A stretch of 64,000 bases of DNA from Deltaproteobacteria bacterium (GCA_017644045.1 JAEPMI010000005.1:603927-667926), one strand, 5' to 3'. Counted from the first letter of the stretch, positions 18,549 to 28,261 are shown. Notes: generated by a model not told the origin, from the letters alone. Made by a program: numbers and translations.

Positions 18549-19744
18549 GACGACACCTCCGTGGAGCTGAGCACGACACGCACATCACGAGCGTTCCTCG
18601 AGTCGACTCGTATCCAGATCCGCCCCCACTCCTCTTCGAGTTCGCAGGCAACCTCCACCTCGAGCTGAGCGCCGAAGACGACCTCGTCCTCCGCACCGCC
18701 CCTGGCTGGGTCGCTCTGAGAGACGAAGACCCGGGCGAACGAGGGAGACCAGACCGTCAGCGGAGTGCCGCACGGGATCCGCACGTCTCCCTGCGCATAC
18801 GATTCCGCGGAGGTTCCTTCCATGCGGTTCTCGCCGAGGGGTGCTCCTGCGGCATCGGCTCCCAAGACCACGAAGTTCGCCGGAGCGTCCTCCGCGCCGA
18901 CATCCCACTCCAAGTCGTCCCGAAGCACGAGCGACTCGAAGTCGCGAACTCCCCGCTCGAGCGCGAGCGTGGTGCCATCTGCGAGCTGTCGGACGCTCGC
19001 GGTCCAGAACTCGTCCGCGAAGGCGACCCAGTCCTGAGCGAAGCCACCAGGCAGGTAGACCACCGAGCTCTCGACGTCGCGAACCAGGGGGCCCGAGGGA
19101 CGAAGCCACACTACCGTGCCAGGACCTTCCGGAAGCCCCTCGAGAGCGACTTCTCCGGTCTCACCTGGCTCCACGACCCGAAGGGCGACCCGGGGTTCAC
19201 CCCACGCTGGCTCGAAGAGTAGAAGGCTCTCACCTTCGGTTTCCGCTTCGGGGGGCAGTCCAACCCGGATCGACGATTCGCCGGTGCTAAAGAACAGCTC
19301 GCCTCGGCGTGCGCGGTCGCTTCCCTCCGCAATCACGAGGGCTCGCACGACCTCTCCGCCGGCCGGACCGGCGGCCACCACTTGGTCGCGCAGCCGGGCA
19401 AGGTCGATGGTGGAAGGACACCGTTCCTCCGAGTCCATGGGGTCGATCGGAAGCAGCCGGTCGAAGTCGGGCGCGATGAGGAGTCGATCGACGTGCGGCT
19501 CTGGCCACACCTCGTAGTCGAGTTGAACGGCGTCGTGCTGAGCGCCGGTCTCGATGTGGGTCTGCGCTGTCCCGCGCCACGGAAGCGCCAGTATTGGAAG
19601 GTCGAGAAGGTCCACCTCACACGGAGCGGGAGGTGCGTTGTATTCGCTCGGAATCGCGCGCGACTCGGGATCGAAGGCATCGTCCTCACATCCGGACGCG
19701 ATGGCCCCGATGCAAGCGACAAGAGTGGTCAGATATTCCCTCAT
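18545..19744 (-). CDS. lipoprotein of unknown function, first gene of island operon
   Basis: 399 residues. The signal peptide ends in the lipobox IASGC (Cys19), followed by EDD, compatible with outer-membrane sorting or surface display. The rest has no recognised domain; it is rich in beta-type segments and acidic residues and contains five further cysteines. AAAGGA stands seven bases before the ATG, and a sigma70-like promoter lies just upstream. Its stop overlaps the GTG of the giant lipoprotein (4 bases), so expression is coupled. Confidence 0.8.
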   Translation of the reverse strand: MREYLTTLVACIGAIASGCEDDAFDPESRAIPSEYNAPPAPCEVDLLDLPILALPWRGTAQTHIETGAQHDAVQLDYEVWPEPHVDRLLIAPDFDRLLPIDPMDSEERCPSTIDLARLRDQVVAAGPAGGEVVRALVIAEGSDRARRGELFFSTGESSIRVGLPPEAETEGESLLLFEPAWGEPRVALRVVEPGETGEVALEGLPEGPGTVVWLRPSGPLVRDVESSVVYLPGGFAQDWVAFADEFWTASVRQLADGTTLALERGVRDFESLVLRDDLEWDVGAEDAPANFVVLGADAAGAPLGENRMEGTSAESYAQGDVRIPCGTPLTVWSPSFARVFVSQSDPARGGAEDEVVFGAQLEVEVACELEEEWGRIWIRVDSRNARDVRVVLSSTEVSS

Positions 19745-19785
19745 GAAGTTCCTTTGTGAGCCGGCCGATCGCGTTTATTCAGCGG

Positions 19786-19815
19786 ATGATACTGGCGTGT
19801 ATTCCTGCCTGCCAA
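19786..19815 (-). promoter_or_regulatory. sigma70-like promoter of island operon
   Basis: On the minus strand TTGGCA (19810-19815) is followed by 18 bases and TATCAT (19786-19791). The start would lie near 19779, giving a leader of about 35 bases before the lipoprotein ATG. The spacing and both boxes fit a housekeeping promoter. No operator repeat is evident. Confidence 0.5.
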
Positions 19816-19829
19816 ACGGTCCGCGAGGC

Positions 19830-20190
19830 CGGAACGAGCGGCTCCTCGGCCGCTCGCGCACCGAGTTGCGCAGCCGGAACGACTTTGGGTGGCTGGGGTG
19901 CCAGGTTTCAGCGCGGTGTGCGGAGGTTGGGCTGCTCACGACACACGCCCGGGTCATCGAGGAGAGGAGAAGTCCACGAGTATCGGCGTCCGGTCATGGA
20001 CTCGAGCGAAGCTTGGCGGCCACATCGGATGGGTACTTCCTATATCTACTATGACTTCTTGTACACCTCGAGAGATGGCCCCTATTTACAACAGGTTTTT
20101 GAACAGAATAGCGGGCCATCAGAAGCGATTGCCGGCAAACGGAAATCAGAGGCGACTACGGGAAAACGGCACCCGGTGCCTCATGCATGG
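19830..20190. other. gene-free, partly AT-rich stretch inside the island
   Basis: No convincing gene is seen on either strand. Bases about 20030-20165 are markedly richer in A and T than anything else in the window. This may be the decayed N-terminal half of the integrase gene that follows, or the remains of lost cargo. Confidence 0.6.
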
Positions 20191-20210
20191 ACCTACGTCA
20201 TTCTCGGCGC

Positions 20211-20756
20211 ATGGGTGCGGGTGAGGCCTATGAGGGCCGGTGGCCCAGTTCGACGACCAGCGCGTCACTCTACGTGGGACTCGGACCGTCCAACTCGGTC
20301 CTCTACAAGATCACGGCGGAAGACGTCGACACCGAGCAGAAGCTCGTGAGGCTCCCCGGCACGAAGACACGAGCACGGGAACGCTGGGTCCCCCTACCCC
20401 CGGATCTCCTTGGTGGCTTCGAGCGGCTCATCGAAGAGGCGGAAGCCGGAGAACCACTCTTCGAGAGCTGGTCGAACGTTCGGAGAGATCTCCTCAAGGC
20501 CTGTGGGAGGCTCGGGATCGAGCCTGTGAGCCCCAACGACCTCCGCCGTACCTTCGCGATCTGGGCCGAGCGAGGCGTGCCCGAGCTGGTCGTCGTGTCC
20601 CTCATGGGTCACTCCAACAGCGCGATGGTCCGCCGGGTCTACGCGCAGCTCGGCCGACCGGCGCACCACGAGGCCATCCAGCGGCTCCCCGCGCTGGGCG
20701 CGCCCTCAGGCGCTCCCGCGACTGTGACAGTCTGTGTGACAGACAGCGCGGGAAAA
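20211..20756 (+). pseudogene. tyrosine recombinase (integrase), truncated and frameshifted
   Basis: The C-terminal catalytic half is readable: DVDTEQKLVRLPGTKTRARE, then PNDLRRTFAIWAERGVPE (Arg in place, but Asn where the first catalytic His usually is), LMGHSNSAMVRRVYAQLG with the His and the nucleophilic Tyr (codon at 20640). The N-terminal half is missing. Pieces that could belong to it appear in different frames (GAGEAYEGRW, then FDDQRVTLRGT), suggesting frameshifts around 20240-20300. The frame has no stop before the tRNA and runs across it, so the natural end is unclear. Position beside tRNA-Phe marks it as the island's own integrase. Confidence 0.8.
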
Positions 20757-20804
20757 GGCGCTACGGAGCGGGCCTACGCGGGCTCCGATGCCAGGGCCCG
20801 AAAA

Positions 20805-20829
20805 GCAAAAACCCCGCGAAAAGCGGGGT
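20805..20829 (-). terminator. intrinsic terminator of tRNA-Phe
   Basis: On the minus strand ACCCCGC, a five-base loop and GCGGGGT are followed by a run of T. The stem is at 20811-20829. It is duplicated in the left repeat (12242-12260). Confidence 0.85.
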
Positions 20830-20882
20830 CTCTGCGGTGCCCAGAGGCGGAATCGAACCGTCGACACGGGGATTTTCAATCC
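20809..20882. repeat. attR: 74-bp direct repeat inside intact tRNA-Phe
   Basis: Same 74 bases as 12240-12313. Here the identity continues naturally into the 5' half of a complete tRNA gene, so this is the side where the target was kept whole. Crossover must have taken place within the shared block, as for elements that use the anticodon loop or the T-arm. Confidence 0.92.
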
Positions 20883-20910
20883 CCTGCTCTACCAACTGAG
20901 CTATCTGGGC
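20838..20910 (-). tRNA. tRNA-Phe (GAA)
   Basis: A full cloverleaf of 73 bases on the minus strand. Acceptor GCCCAGA pairs with TCTGGGC, discriminator A follows, the D arm has AGCTCAGTTGGTAGAGC, the anticodon stem-loop is GGGGATTGAAAATCCCC (anticodon GAA) and the T loop is GGTTCGATTCC. CCA is not encoded (CCG follows). A strong hairpin terminator follows. It is the integration site of the island to its left. Confidence 0.97.
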
Positions 20911-21044
20911 GTCCCGTTGGGGAGGCGGACAATTACCGCGCCCACGCCCCCTGTCAAGGACGAGTACCTGCTGGAGGGGCCAATGCGCGCCGAACCCGTT
21001 ATTTGCCCGGCGATGCATCCAGCCGGCTAGAATGGTGAGAACGG

Positions 21045-21992
21045 ATGGTTGCCTCCTCGACAGATCGCGCGCTCCAGGCGTTCCGTCGGCTCCTCGCCGA
21101 CGCGCCCAGCGGGCCGCAGGCGAAGGTGGACGCCCTGGTGGCGCTCTCGCAGCGCACCGTCTTCGTCGCCACCTGGACCGAGGATGGCGAGGACTACCGC
21201 ACGCTGGTCAACAGCAACGGCCAGAACGCACTCCCCCTCTTCACCGACGAGCACGAGCTGCAGACCGCTGCCGAGCGCTTCGGCTGGCTCGACGAGAGCG
21301 GCAGAGTCCCTCACCGCGAGGTCGGCGCTCGCTCCGCGCTTCGCCACGCCCTCTCCCGTGGGATCGGCTTCGTGGTGGTCGACATCATGGCCGACTACTC
21401 GCTCGAGGCGGGGCAGGCCGAGATCAAGCCGCTGGTCTCGGCGAGACATCGCTCCGACTCTTCCGGCCCCTTCGCTGGCGTCGGGCGGATCTCGTCGTCG
21501 ATGATGCAGGCCGTTCGGGTCACGCCCTCCGGCGGCATCCCCCGACCCATGACGCCGGAAGACGGCATGAAGCCGCCGGGCACGCCCGCCCGGGGCGCGA
21601 GCCCGCCGGCCGAGGTCCCGCGTCAGGCGCCACCTCCTCCCGCGCCAGACGCGACTTTCGGTGGATCGCAGAGCGGAACCCTCGCCTTCGTCCCGCTGGC
21701 CGCGCCGCCGCAGGACCTGCTCCTCGACGCGCTCGAGGACGTGCTCCGGGAATACCCGGAGGTCGAGTGGGCCGCCTTCTGCAGCGCGTCGCGCGGACCG
21801 GCAGCCCCGCTTCCCACGATCGGCGTGATGGTCGACTCGGCCTTCCGGCAGCGCATCGGTGAAATCGCCCGCGGACTCCAGGCCGCCGGCAACGCTACCG
21901 GCGCCTCGCTCGACGTCGTCTTCCTCGACACGCCGGAGCTGATGCGCGAGGCCCGGGCCAACGGGAAGATCTTCTTCCCTTGGCGCCGTTGA
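21045..21992 (+). CDS. SseB-like protein
   Basis: 315 residues, soluble. The N-terminal 110 residues carry the SseB pattern (VFVATWTEDGEDYRTLVNS, NALPLFTDEHELQTAAERFG). A proline-rich linker (residues about 165-205) joins it to a C-terminal SseB_C-type domain (LLLDALEDVLREYPEVEWAAF, GASLDVVFLD). SseB-type proteins are known from enhanced serine sensitivity and as regulators or scaffold proteins; actual function is unclear. First gene to the right of tRNA-Phe; outside the island. Confidence 0.75.
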   Translation: MVASSTDRALQAFRRLLADAPSGPQAKVDALVALSQRTVFVATWTEDGEDYRTLVNSNGQNALPLFTDEHELQTAAERFGWLDESGRVPHREVGARSALRHALSRGIGFVVVDIMADYSLEAGQAEIKPLVSARHRSDSSGPFAGVGRISSSMMQAVRVTPSGGIPRPMTPEDGMKPPGTPARGASPPAEVPRQAPPPPAPDATFGGSQSGTLAFVPLAAPPQDLLLDALEDVLREYPEVEWAAFCSASRGPAAPLPTIGVMVDSAFRQRIGEIARGLQAAGNATGASLDVVFLDTPELMREARANGKIFFPWRR

Positions 21993-22042
21993 GCTCCGTC
22001 CCGCGTTGAACCCACGGCGCCATCGCCACAGGCTGTCTCTCG

Positions 22043-23332
22043 ATGGCTGACGCCGAGACGCTCGGGGCCTCGCTGCCCCAGATCCGCACCGCTCTCCCCG
22101 GACCCGTCGCGAGCGCGCTGGTCGACACCCTCGCTCGTGCGGAGTCGCCCGCGTTCACCACCCGGCGGGCCCGGCGAGCCGAGTCTTCCGGCGCGCCGCA
22201 GGACCCCATCGTCTGGGCGGAGGCGGTCGGCGCGAACGTGGTGGATGCCGATGGGAACGTCTTCGTCGATCTCACCGGCGGCTTCGGTGTCGCGGGGGTC
22301 GGCCACCGGCACCCGAAGGTGGTCGACGCGGTGCAGGCCCAGGCGGGCCGGCTGCTCCACGCTCTGGGCGACCTGCACCCCTCCGACGTGAAGATCCGAT
22401 TGCTCGAGCGGCTCGCGGCGATGGCGCCGCAGGAGGACGCGCGCGTGATCCTCTCGCTCAGCGGGAGCGACGCCGTGACCACCGCCCTCAAGAGCGCCGC
22501 CATCCACACGGGCCGCCCGGGCATCGTCGCCTTCGACGGCGGCTACCACGGTCTCGACCACGGCCCGCTCGCCGCGTGCGGCTACTCCGAAGGGTTTCGC
22601 GCGCCCTTCGCCGAACAGCTCAACCCGCACGTTCGCTTCGCGCCCTACGGCGACGCCAGCGCGCTCGACGCGCTGCTCGACGATTCCGTCGGCGCGGTCA
22701 TCGTCGAGGCCATTCAAGGCCGCGGCGGCTGCCGGGTCCCGCCCGACGGTTTCCTCGGAGAGGTGCAGGCGCGCGCTCGCGCGAACGGTTCGCTGCTGAT
22801 CGTCGACGAGATCATGACGGGCCTCTACCGAACCGGGGTGCCCTTCGCGTCGATGCACGGGAGCGCCGGGCTCGACGGCCCGCCGGATCTGATCTGCCTC
22901 GGCAAAGGGCTCGGTGGCGGGCTGCCGGTGAGCGCGTGCATCGGCTCGCTCTCGGTGCTCGAAGCGTGGGGCGATCCCGGTCAGGTCGCGATCCACACCG
23001 GCACCTTCTTCGGGCACCCGCTCGGCGCGGCGGCGGCGCTCGCCAGTCTCGACGTCCTCGAAGGCGAGCAGCTCGGCGAGCGTGCGCTGGCGATGGAGCG
23101 ACGACTCCGAACGAGGCTCGGCGATCTCCCGGTCCGAGGCCGCGGGCTCCTGCTCGGCGTGGTCCCCGGCGTCCCGGCGCTGCCGCTGGTGCGTCGACTG
23201 CTCGAGCGTGGGTTCCTCGCGATCCCCGCCGGGATGGAGGCGGAAGTGATCCAGGTGCTTCCGGCGCTCACCATCGACGAACGGCTGCTCGACGCCTTCG
23301 CCGACGCGCTCCTCGAGGAGTTGGACCGGTGA
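22043..23332 (+). CDS. class III PLP aminotransferase
   Basis: 429 residues with the class III pattern: WAEAVGANVVDADGNVFVDL at the start of the large domain, SLSGSDAVTTALKSA at the phosphate site, VDEIMTG with the PLP-contacting Asp, and LGKGLGGGLPVSACIG with the Schiff-base Lys288. HTGTFFGHPLGAAAAL follows as usual. Substrate is not predictable, but members act on omega-amino groups, ornithine-like compounds or glutamate semialdehyde. The stop overlaps the GTG of the LuxE-like gene, and the LuxC-like gene follows, so it may aminate an aldehyde made by them. Confidence 0.9.
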   Translation: MADAETLGASLPQIRTALPGPVASALVDTLARAESPAFTTRRARRAESSGAPQDPIVWAEAVGANVVDADGNVFVDLTGGFGVAGVGHRHPKVVDAVQAQAGRLLHALGDLHPSDVKIRLLERLAAMAPQEDARVILSLSGSDAVTTALKSAAIHTGRPGIVAFDGGYHGLDHGPLAACGYSEGFRAPFAEQLNPHVRFAPYGDASALDALLDDSVGAVIVEAIQGRGGCRVPPDGFLGEVQARARANGSLLIVDEIMTGLYRTGVPFASMHGSAGLDGPPDLICLGKGLGGGLPVSACIGSLSVLEAWGDPGQVAIHTGTFFGHPLGAAAALASLDVLEGEQLGERALAMERRLRTRLGDLPVRGRGLLLGVVPGVPALPLVRRLLERGFLAIPAGMEAEVIQVLPALTIDERLLDAFADALLEELDR

Positions 23333-24405
23333 ATCGCGCCACCCTCCACGAACGGATCGCCGCGCTGATCGAGCGCTCCGCTGGCGCGCATCGCGCGGCG
23401 GAGCGTGCCGGCCTGGCCGACGAGCGCGATCGGCTGCTGCAGGATCTGGCGACCTACCAGGGCGACGTGGTCGCCCCCTATCGACGGCTCGCGGGTGCCG
23501 GTCACCAGTCGCTCTTCGACGAGTGGCCGCCGGCGCTACCGACGGAGGTCTTCCGACACGTCCGGGTGGCCGCGCACCCGCCAGCAGAAGACGTCCGCGT
23601 GTTCCGCACCTCGGGCACGACCACCGGCGCTCGCGGCGAGCACCCCTTCCGCGATCTCGCCCTCTACGACCTCGCGGCGCGCACCGCGGCTCGGACGCTC
23701 CTCTTCGCGGACGCGCCGAGTGAAGGCATGCGCCTCGTCATCCTCGCGCCCGACGAAGGCGAGGCCCCCGACTCGAGCCTCTCCTACATGCTCGCGCGCT
23801 TCTCCGAGTGGTTCGCGTCCAGCGCGCGCTTCGTGTGGCCGCTCGACGCGGACGCGCTCGTGGCCGCGCTCTCGGAAGCAGAAGCCAGCGGCGAGCCCAC
23901 CGCCGTGCTCGGGACGAGCTTCGCGTTCGTGCACGCCGAGGACTCGCTCGAGCGCTCGTTCACGCTGCCCGCCGGAAGCCTGCTGATGCAGACCGGTGGG
24001 TTCAAGGGACGCTCCCGCGAGGTCGCACCCGACGAGCTACGCGCGGCGCTGACGGCGCGCTACGGTCTTCCGGAGCATCGAGTGGTCGGCGAGTACGGCA
24101 TGACCGAGCTGAGCTCGCAGCTCTACGAGACCACGATCGTCGATCCCGGTGGTGCGCGGCTCTATTGCCCACCGCCCTGGGTGCGGGTCACGGCGGTGGA
24201 TCCGGAACGGCTCGAGCCGCTGCCCGAGGGCACCCGCGGCCTGCTCCGCATCGACGACGCCGCGAACCTCGATTCGGTGGCCTGCCTGCAGACCGCCGAC
24301 AGCGCGACCGTCCACCCCGGCGGTCTGGTCGAGCTCCACGGCCGCCACCCGGGCGCGCTCCCGCGCGGATGCTCGCTGGCCATCGAAGAGGCACTGGAGC
24401 GCTGA
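23329..24405 (+). CDS. LuxE-type acyl-protein synthetase
   Basis: 358 residues starting with GTG inside the preceding stop (GTGA). The adenylation signature VFRTSGTTTGARGEHPF lies near residues 92-108; LLMQTGGFKGRSRE and GEYGMTELSSQLYE follow, all as in LuxE/PaaK-related acyl-protein synthetases. LuxE activates a fatty acid as acyl-AMP and passes it to its own Cys and then to LuxC. No luciferase genes (luxAB) are in the window. Coupled to the LuxC-type gene four bases downstream. Confidence 0.88.
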   Translation: MNRATLHERIAALIERSAGAHRAAERAGLADERDRLLQDLATYQGDVVAPYRRLAGAGHQSLFDEWPPALPTEVFRHVRVAAHPPAEDVRVFRTSGTTTGARGEHPFRDLALYDLAARTAARTLLFADAPSEGMRLVILAPDEGEAPDSSLSYMLARFSEWFASSARFVWPLDADALVAALSEAEASGEPTAVLGTSFAFVHAEDSLERSFTLPAGSLLMQTGGFKGRSREVAPDELRAALTARYGLPEHRVVGEYGMTELSSQLYETTIVDPGGARLYCPPPWVRVTAVDPERLEPLPEGTRGLLRIDDAANLDSVACLQTADSATVHPGGLVELHGRHPGALPRGCSLAIEEALER

Positions 24406-24409
24406 AGCG

Positions 24410-25621
24410 ATGAGCGTCTACCGGGACAGCCCGCGAGAGCAGCTCGAGACCGCCTGCGAGATGGTGCGGCGGCAAGGTCCCGCGCTTCGGATGGCGCCCG
24501 CGCGACGCGCGGAGATCCTCCACCGAGCGGTCGACGCAGTGGCGCGCGACGAGTCGCTTCGGCCGCGGCTCGCGGCGGCGTCCGGGCTCAGCGAGCCGAT
24601 GGTCGAGTGGGCGCTGCGCACCACCTGCGAGCCCGCCAGCCGAGCGGCGATGACCGCGCTCGCGGAGGCCCCGCCCGTCGGTGCCGTCGGCGACCGTGCG
24701 GTCGATCTCGCCCTCGTGGTGCTCGCGGGCAACGTCTTCACGGCAGGCATTCGCGCCGTGCTCACGCCGCTCCTCTTCGGGGTGCCGACGGTGGTGAAGG
24801 CATCGTCGCGCGACGACGTGCTCGTCCGTGCGCTGGCCGAGGCGCTGGAGCCGCCTTTCACGCAGGCGCTCTCCATTCTGAGCTTTCCTCCAGACGACGG
24901 ACGGATGGAGGCGCTCGCCACCCACGCGGACGTGATCCACGTGCACGGCGGCGACGACACCGTTCGCCGAATCCGCGCGATGGCCCCCGCCTCGAGTCTC
25001 GTGATCCCACACGGTCACGGCCTCGGGGTGGCGTTGGTCTTCGCCGAGGGCCTCGACTTCGCCGAGCGGCACGCGGTGACGGACCGGCTCGCGCTCGACA
25101 TCGCCGCCTACGATGGGCGCGGTTGTCTCTCACCGCAGCGCGTGTACGTGGTGGGCTCGCCCACGCACGCGATCGAGCTCGGCGATCGACTGCACCACGC
25201 GCTCGAACGGTTGGAGGCCCGCTTGCCTCGCGGACCGCTCCCGGAAGCGGTCGCGGCCCAGCAGATGCAGTGGCGCGGCGTCGCGGCGGCGACCGGCGTG
25301 CTCTTCGAGGGCCGCGCCCACTCGGTCGCCGTCGAAGAAGACGCCCCCCTGCCCGGCCCACCCGGCTACCGCAACGTGAGCCTGCACTCCGTCGCGGACG
25401 AAGCCGACTTCCTCGACGCCGTACGCCCGCTGGGCCCGCATCTGAAGGTCGTGGGCGTCGCCGGTCATCCGATCGCCCCGATCGCGGTCGCCCTCGACCA
25501 CGCGCCGGGGCTCGTGCCACGCGTCTGCGACGTGGGCACGATGCAAACCCCGCCCTTCGATCTCTGGCCCGAAGCGCTCCCCCCCTGGCACGGCCTCTTC
25601 CGCCGCGTCGAGACCAGATAG
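24410..25621 (+). CDS. LuxC-type acyl-CoA/acyl-protein reductase
   Basis: 403 residues of the LuxC fatty-acid reductase family, related to aldehyde dehydrogenases. LVVLAGNVFTAGIRAVLTPL and VPTVVKASSRDDVL correspond to the NADP-binding part; DGRGCLSPQRVYV contains the predicted acyl-carrying Cys239. LuxC reduces the acyl thioester to a fatty aldehyde. Here the partner LuxE-like enzyme and an aminotransferase are directly upstream, hinting at an acyl to aldehyde to amine route. The ATG at 24410 overlaps nothing and follows the LuxE stop by four bases. Confidence 0.88.
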   Translation: MSVYRDSPREQLETACEMVRRQGPALRMAPARRAEILHRAVDAVARDESLRPRLAAASGLSEPMVEWALRTTCEPASRAAMTALAEAPPVGAVGDRAVDLALVVLAGNVFTAGIRAVLTPLLFGVPTVVKASSRDDVLVRALAEALEPPFTQALSILSFPPDDGRMEALATHADVIHVHGGDDTVRRIRAMAPASSLVIPHGHGLGVALVFAEGLDFAERHAVTDRLALDIAAYDGRGCLSPQRVYVVGSPTHAIELGDRLHHALERLEARLPRGPLPEAVAAQQMQWRGVAAATGVLFEGRAHSVAVEEDAPLPGPPGYRNVSLHSVADEADFLDAVRPLGPHLKVVGVAGHPIAPIAVALDHAPGLVPRVCDVGTMQTPPFDLWPEALPPWHGLFRRVETR

Positions 25622-25633
25622 TCAGGACGAAGT

Positions 25634-25712
25634 CCTGACTGCTCACCCTGGCCCTCGCCCTCACCCTCGATCACGAAGGGCGAGGGTCAGGGCGAGGGTG
25701 AGGGTGAGGGTT
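25634..25712. terminator. GC-rich inverted repeat between convergent genes
   Basis: Blocks of CCCTCGCCCTCACCCTC pair with GAGGGCGAGGGTGAGGG-type blocks across a short loop near 25675. The hexamer-like unit GGGTGA/GGGCGA repeats several times on the right arm. It stands between the LuxC-like gene and the convergent ABC permease and may end both transcripts. The repeat register is imprecise, and the G-runs could also form a quadruplex. Confidence 0.5.
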
Positions 25713-25718
25713 TGCTCT

Positions 25719-27403
25719 TCAATCGAAGCGCAGCCGCCGCCCGCTCCACCGGACGAAGAGCTCGCCCCCCAGCAGCGAGACCACGCTCCCCACCAGCGCA
25801 CCGAGCGGGTGTGTCAGCCAGAGCGGTGCGTCCACGCCGTACGCGAGCGCCAGCCCGAACCCGACGCCGAGGAGACAGGCGAGACCGAGCACGGCGAAGA
25901 AGAAGAGCGCCCGGAGCAGACCGATGACCACGTTGGCGCTGCGCATCGCGCCCAGATCCGCGGCGGGTCGATGCATGTCGGGCCAGGTCATGGCGATGGC
26001 GTCGCGGACCGCGACGAGCACGACGTGGACCGGCACGATCGCGATCGCGGAGCTCAGCGACACCACGATCCACTCGGGGTCGAGGCCGCCGAGCAACAGG
26101 AGCGCGATCAGCGTGAGCACCGACTGGCTCACGCTCAGCGCGAGCCCGCCGCCGATGGCGAAGCTCCGCGCGATCGTCGACTGCGCGACCGGCCAGCTCC
26201 GGAGCGTGCCGAGGTGGGTGACCAACCCGCTCAAGGTGCTGCGGAGCGGATCGGTGAACGCCGTGGCCATCAGCGACACGAAGAGCAGGAGGAGCACCAT
26301 CGTGAGCGCGACGATCCCGGCGAGCTCCTGGCGATCGGTGGCGATGGCCGCCACGAGCGCGCCGCCGACCAGCACGAGCAGGAGCGGAGACGGCCGAATG
26401 CGACGCCACGCACCGACGAAGGCCATCCAGAGCAATGCACGCCAAGCCGGCCCCTCGGGCGCGAGCGCGGGGCCCGCACGCTGGGCCATGCGCTTCGAGC
26501 GGCGCTGTGGTCCGGCTTCGCGGCCGCCCAGCCCGAGTCGCGAGCGAGCGCGCCGGACACGCCGGGAGCCGGCGAGCGCGAGCTCCTCGACCGGCACCGG
26601 CATCGCGACGATGGCCAGGAAGAGCACCGCGTCGAGGGCGACGATGGCGCCCGCCCTCGGGAGCCACTCGAGCAGGGAAGTGGCGCTGGGCACCGAGGCC
26701 AGGAACACGAAGGGACGAAGCACCGCGTAGGACGCGCTCGACTCGAGCTTCGTCCGCGCCCAGGTGAGCATCGCGTCGAAATCCTGCGGAGGCTGCTCGT
26801 GGCGGAAGGGCTCGGCCGCGAACCAGATCAGCGCGAGCAACGCTCCGCCGAGCACGATGCGGCGCACGATGGCTCCGATGCCGCGGGCCGCGAGCAACGC
26901 CGTGATCATCTCGGCACACATCGACAGGAGCGTCAGGGTCAGCCCGTAGAGGAAGAGCCCGACCACCATGCCGGGGAGCGCCGCGCGGACGCCGGTGATC
27001 CACATCAGCACGCTCCAATAGACGCCGAAGTAGAGGAGCGGCGGTCCGGAACGGAGGATCGCGTAGGCCAGGAGTCGGGGCCGGGAGAGCGGGGCGGTCG
27101 CGATCCACTGCACCTCGTCGCCCGTGAAGGCGATGGCCTGCGCGCCGTCCGCGCGGAAGAAGGGGCGGAGCACCGCGAGGAGCGCGAGCAAGACGAAGAG
27201 CGGGATGGTGACGGTCACGCCCGCGGACGGGGGAGCGTCGCGAAAGACGAAGGCGAAGTAGACGACCGGGTAGAGGATCGGCAGCAGCATCAAGAGATGC
27301 CGCGGGCTCTTGCGGATCCGGCGGACGCCGCGCTTGAAGCGGCCGACCACCCGTCGACGGACCAGCCAGAAGAGGGTGCCGAGCGCGGTCGGCGCCGAGG
27401 CGC

Positions 27404-27407
<4 letters not shown>
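25719..27407 (-). CDS. putative ABC exporter membrane protein
   Basis: 562 residues with about twelve to fourteen hydrophobic segments and a basic start (RRRVVGRFKRGVRRIRKS), matching the putative ABC exporter family. Typical is VQWIATAPLSRPRLLAYAIL after the second helix. It begins with a GTG that overlaps the stop of the ATPase gene by four bases (GTGA), so the two make one transporter. The substrate is unknown. Confidence 0.85.

Positions 27408-28261
<854 letters not shown>

Larger units (their letters stand above)
12240..20882. mobile_element. genomic island integrated in tRNA-Phe
   Basis: The element is bounded by a perfect 74-bp direct repeat of the 3' part of tRNA-Phe plus its terminator (12240-12313 and 20809-20882), an offset of 8569 bp. 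Inside the right end is a tyrosine recombinase remnant reading toward the intact tRNA gene, the usual arrangement for integrative elements that use tRNA genes. Cargo is one five-gene operon for exported proteins. Its coding sequence is visibly less GC-rich than the flanks. The integrase looks damaged, so the island is probably fixed. Confidence 0.88.

Noticed and set aside
20757..21038. Integrase reading frame running on across tRNA-Phe
   Set aside because: Continues in frame only because no stop occurs; the part over the tRNA and beyond has no recombinase similarity.
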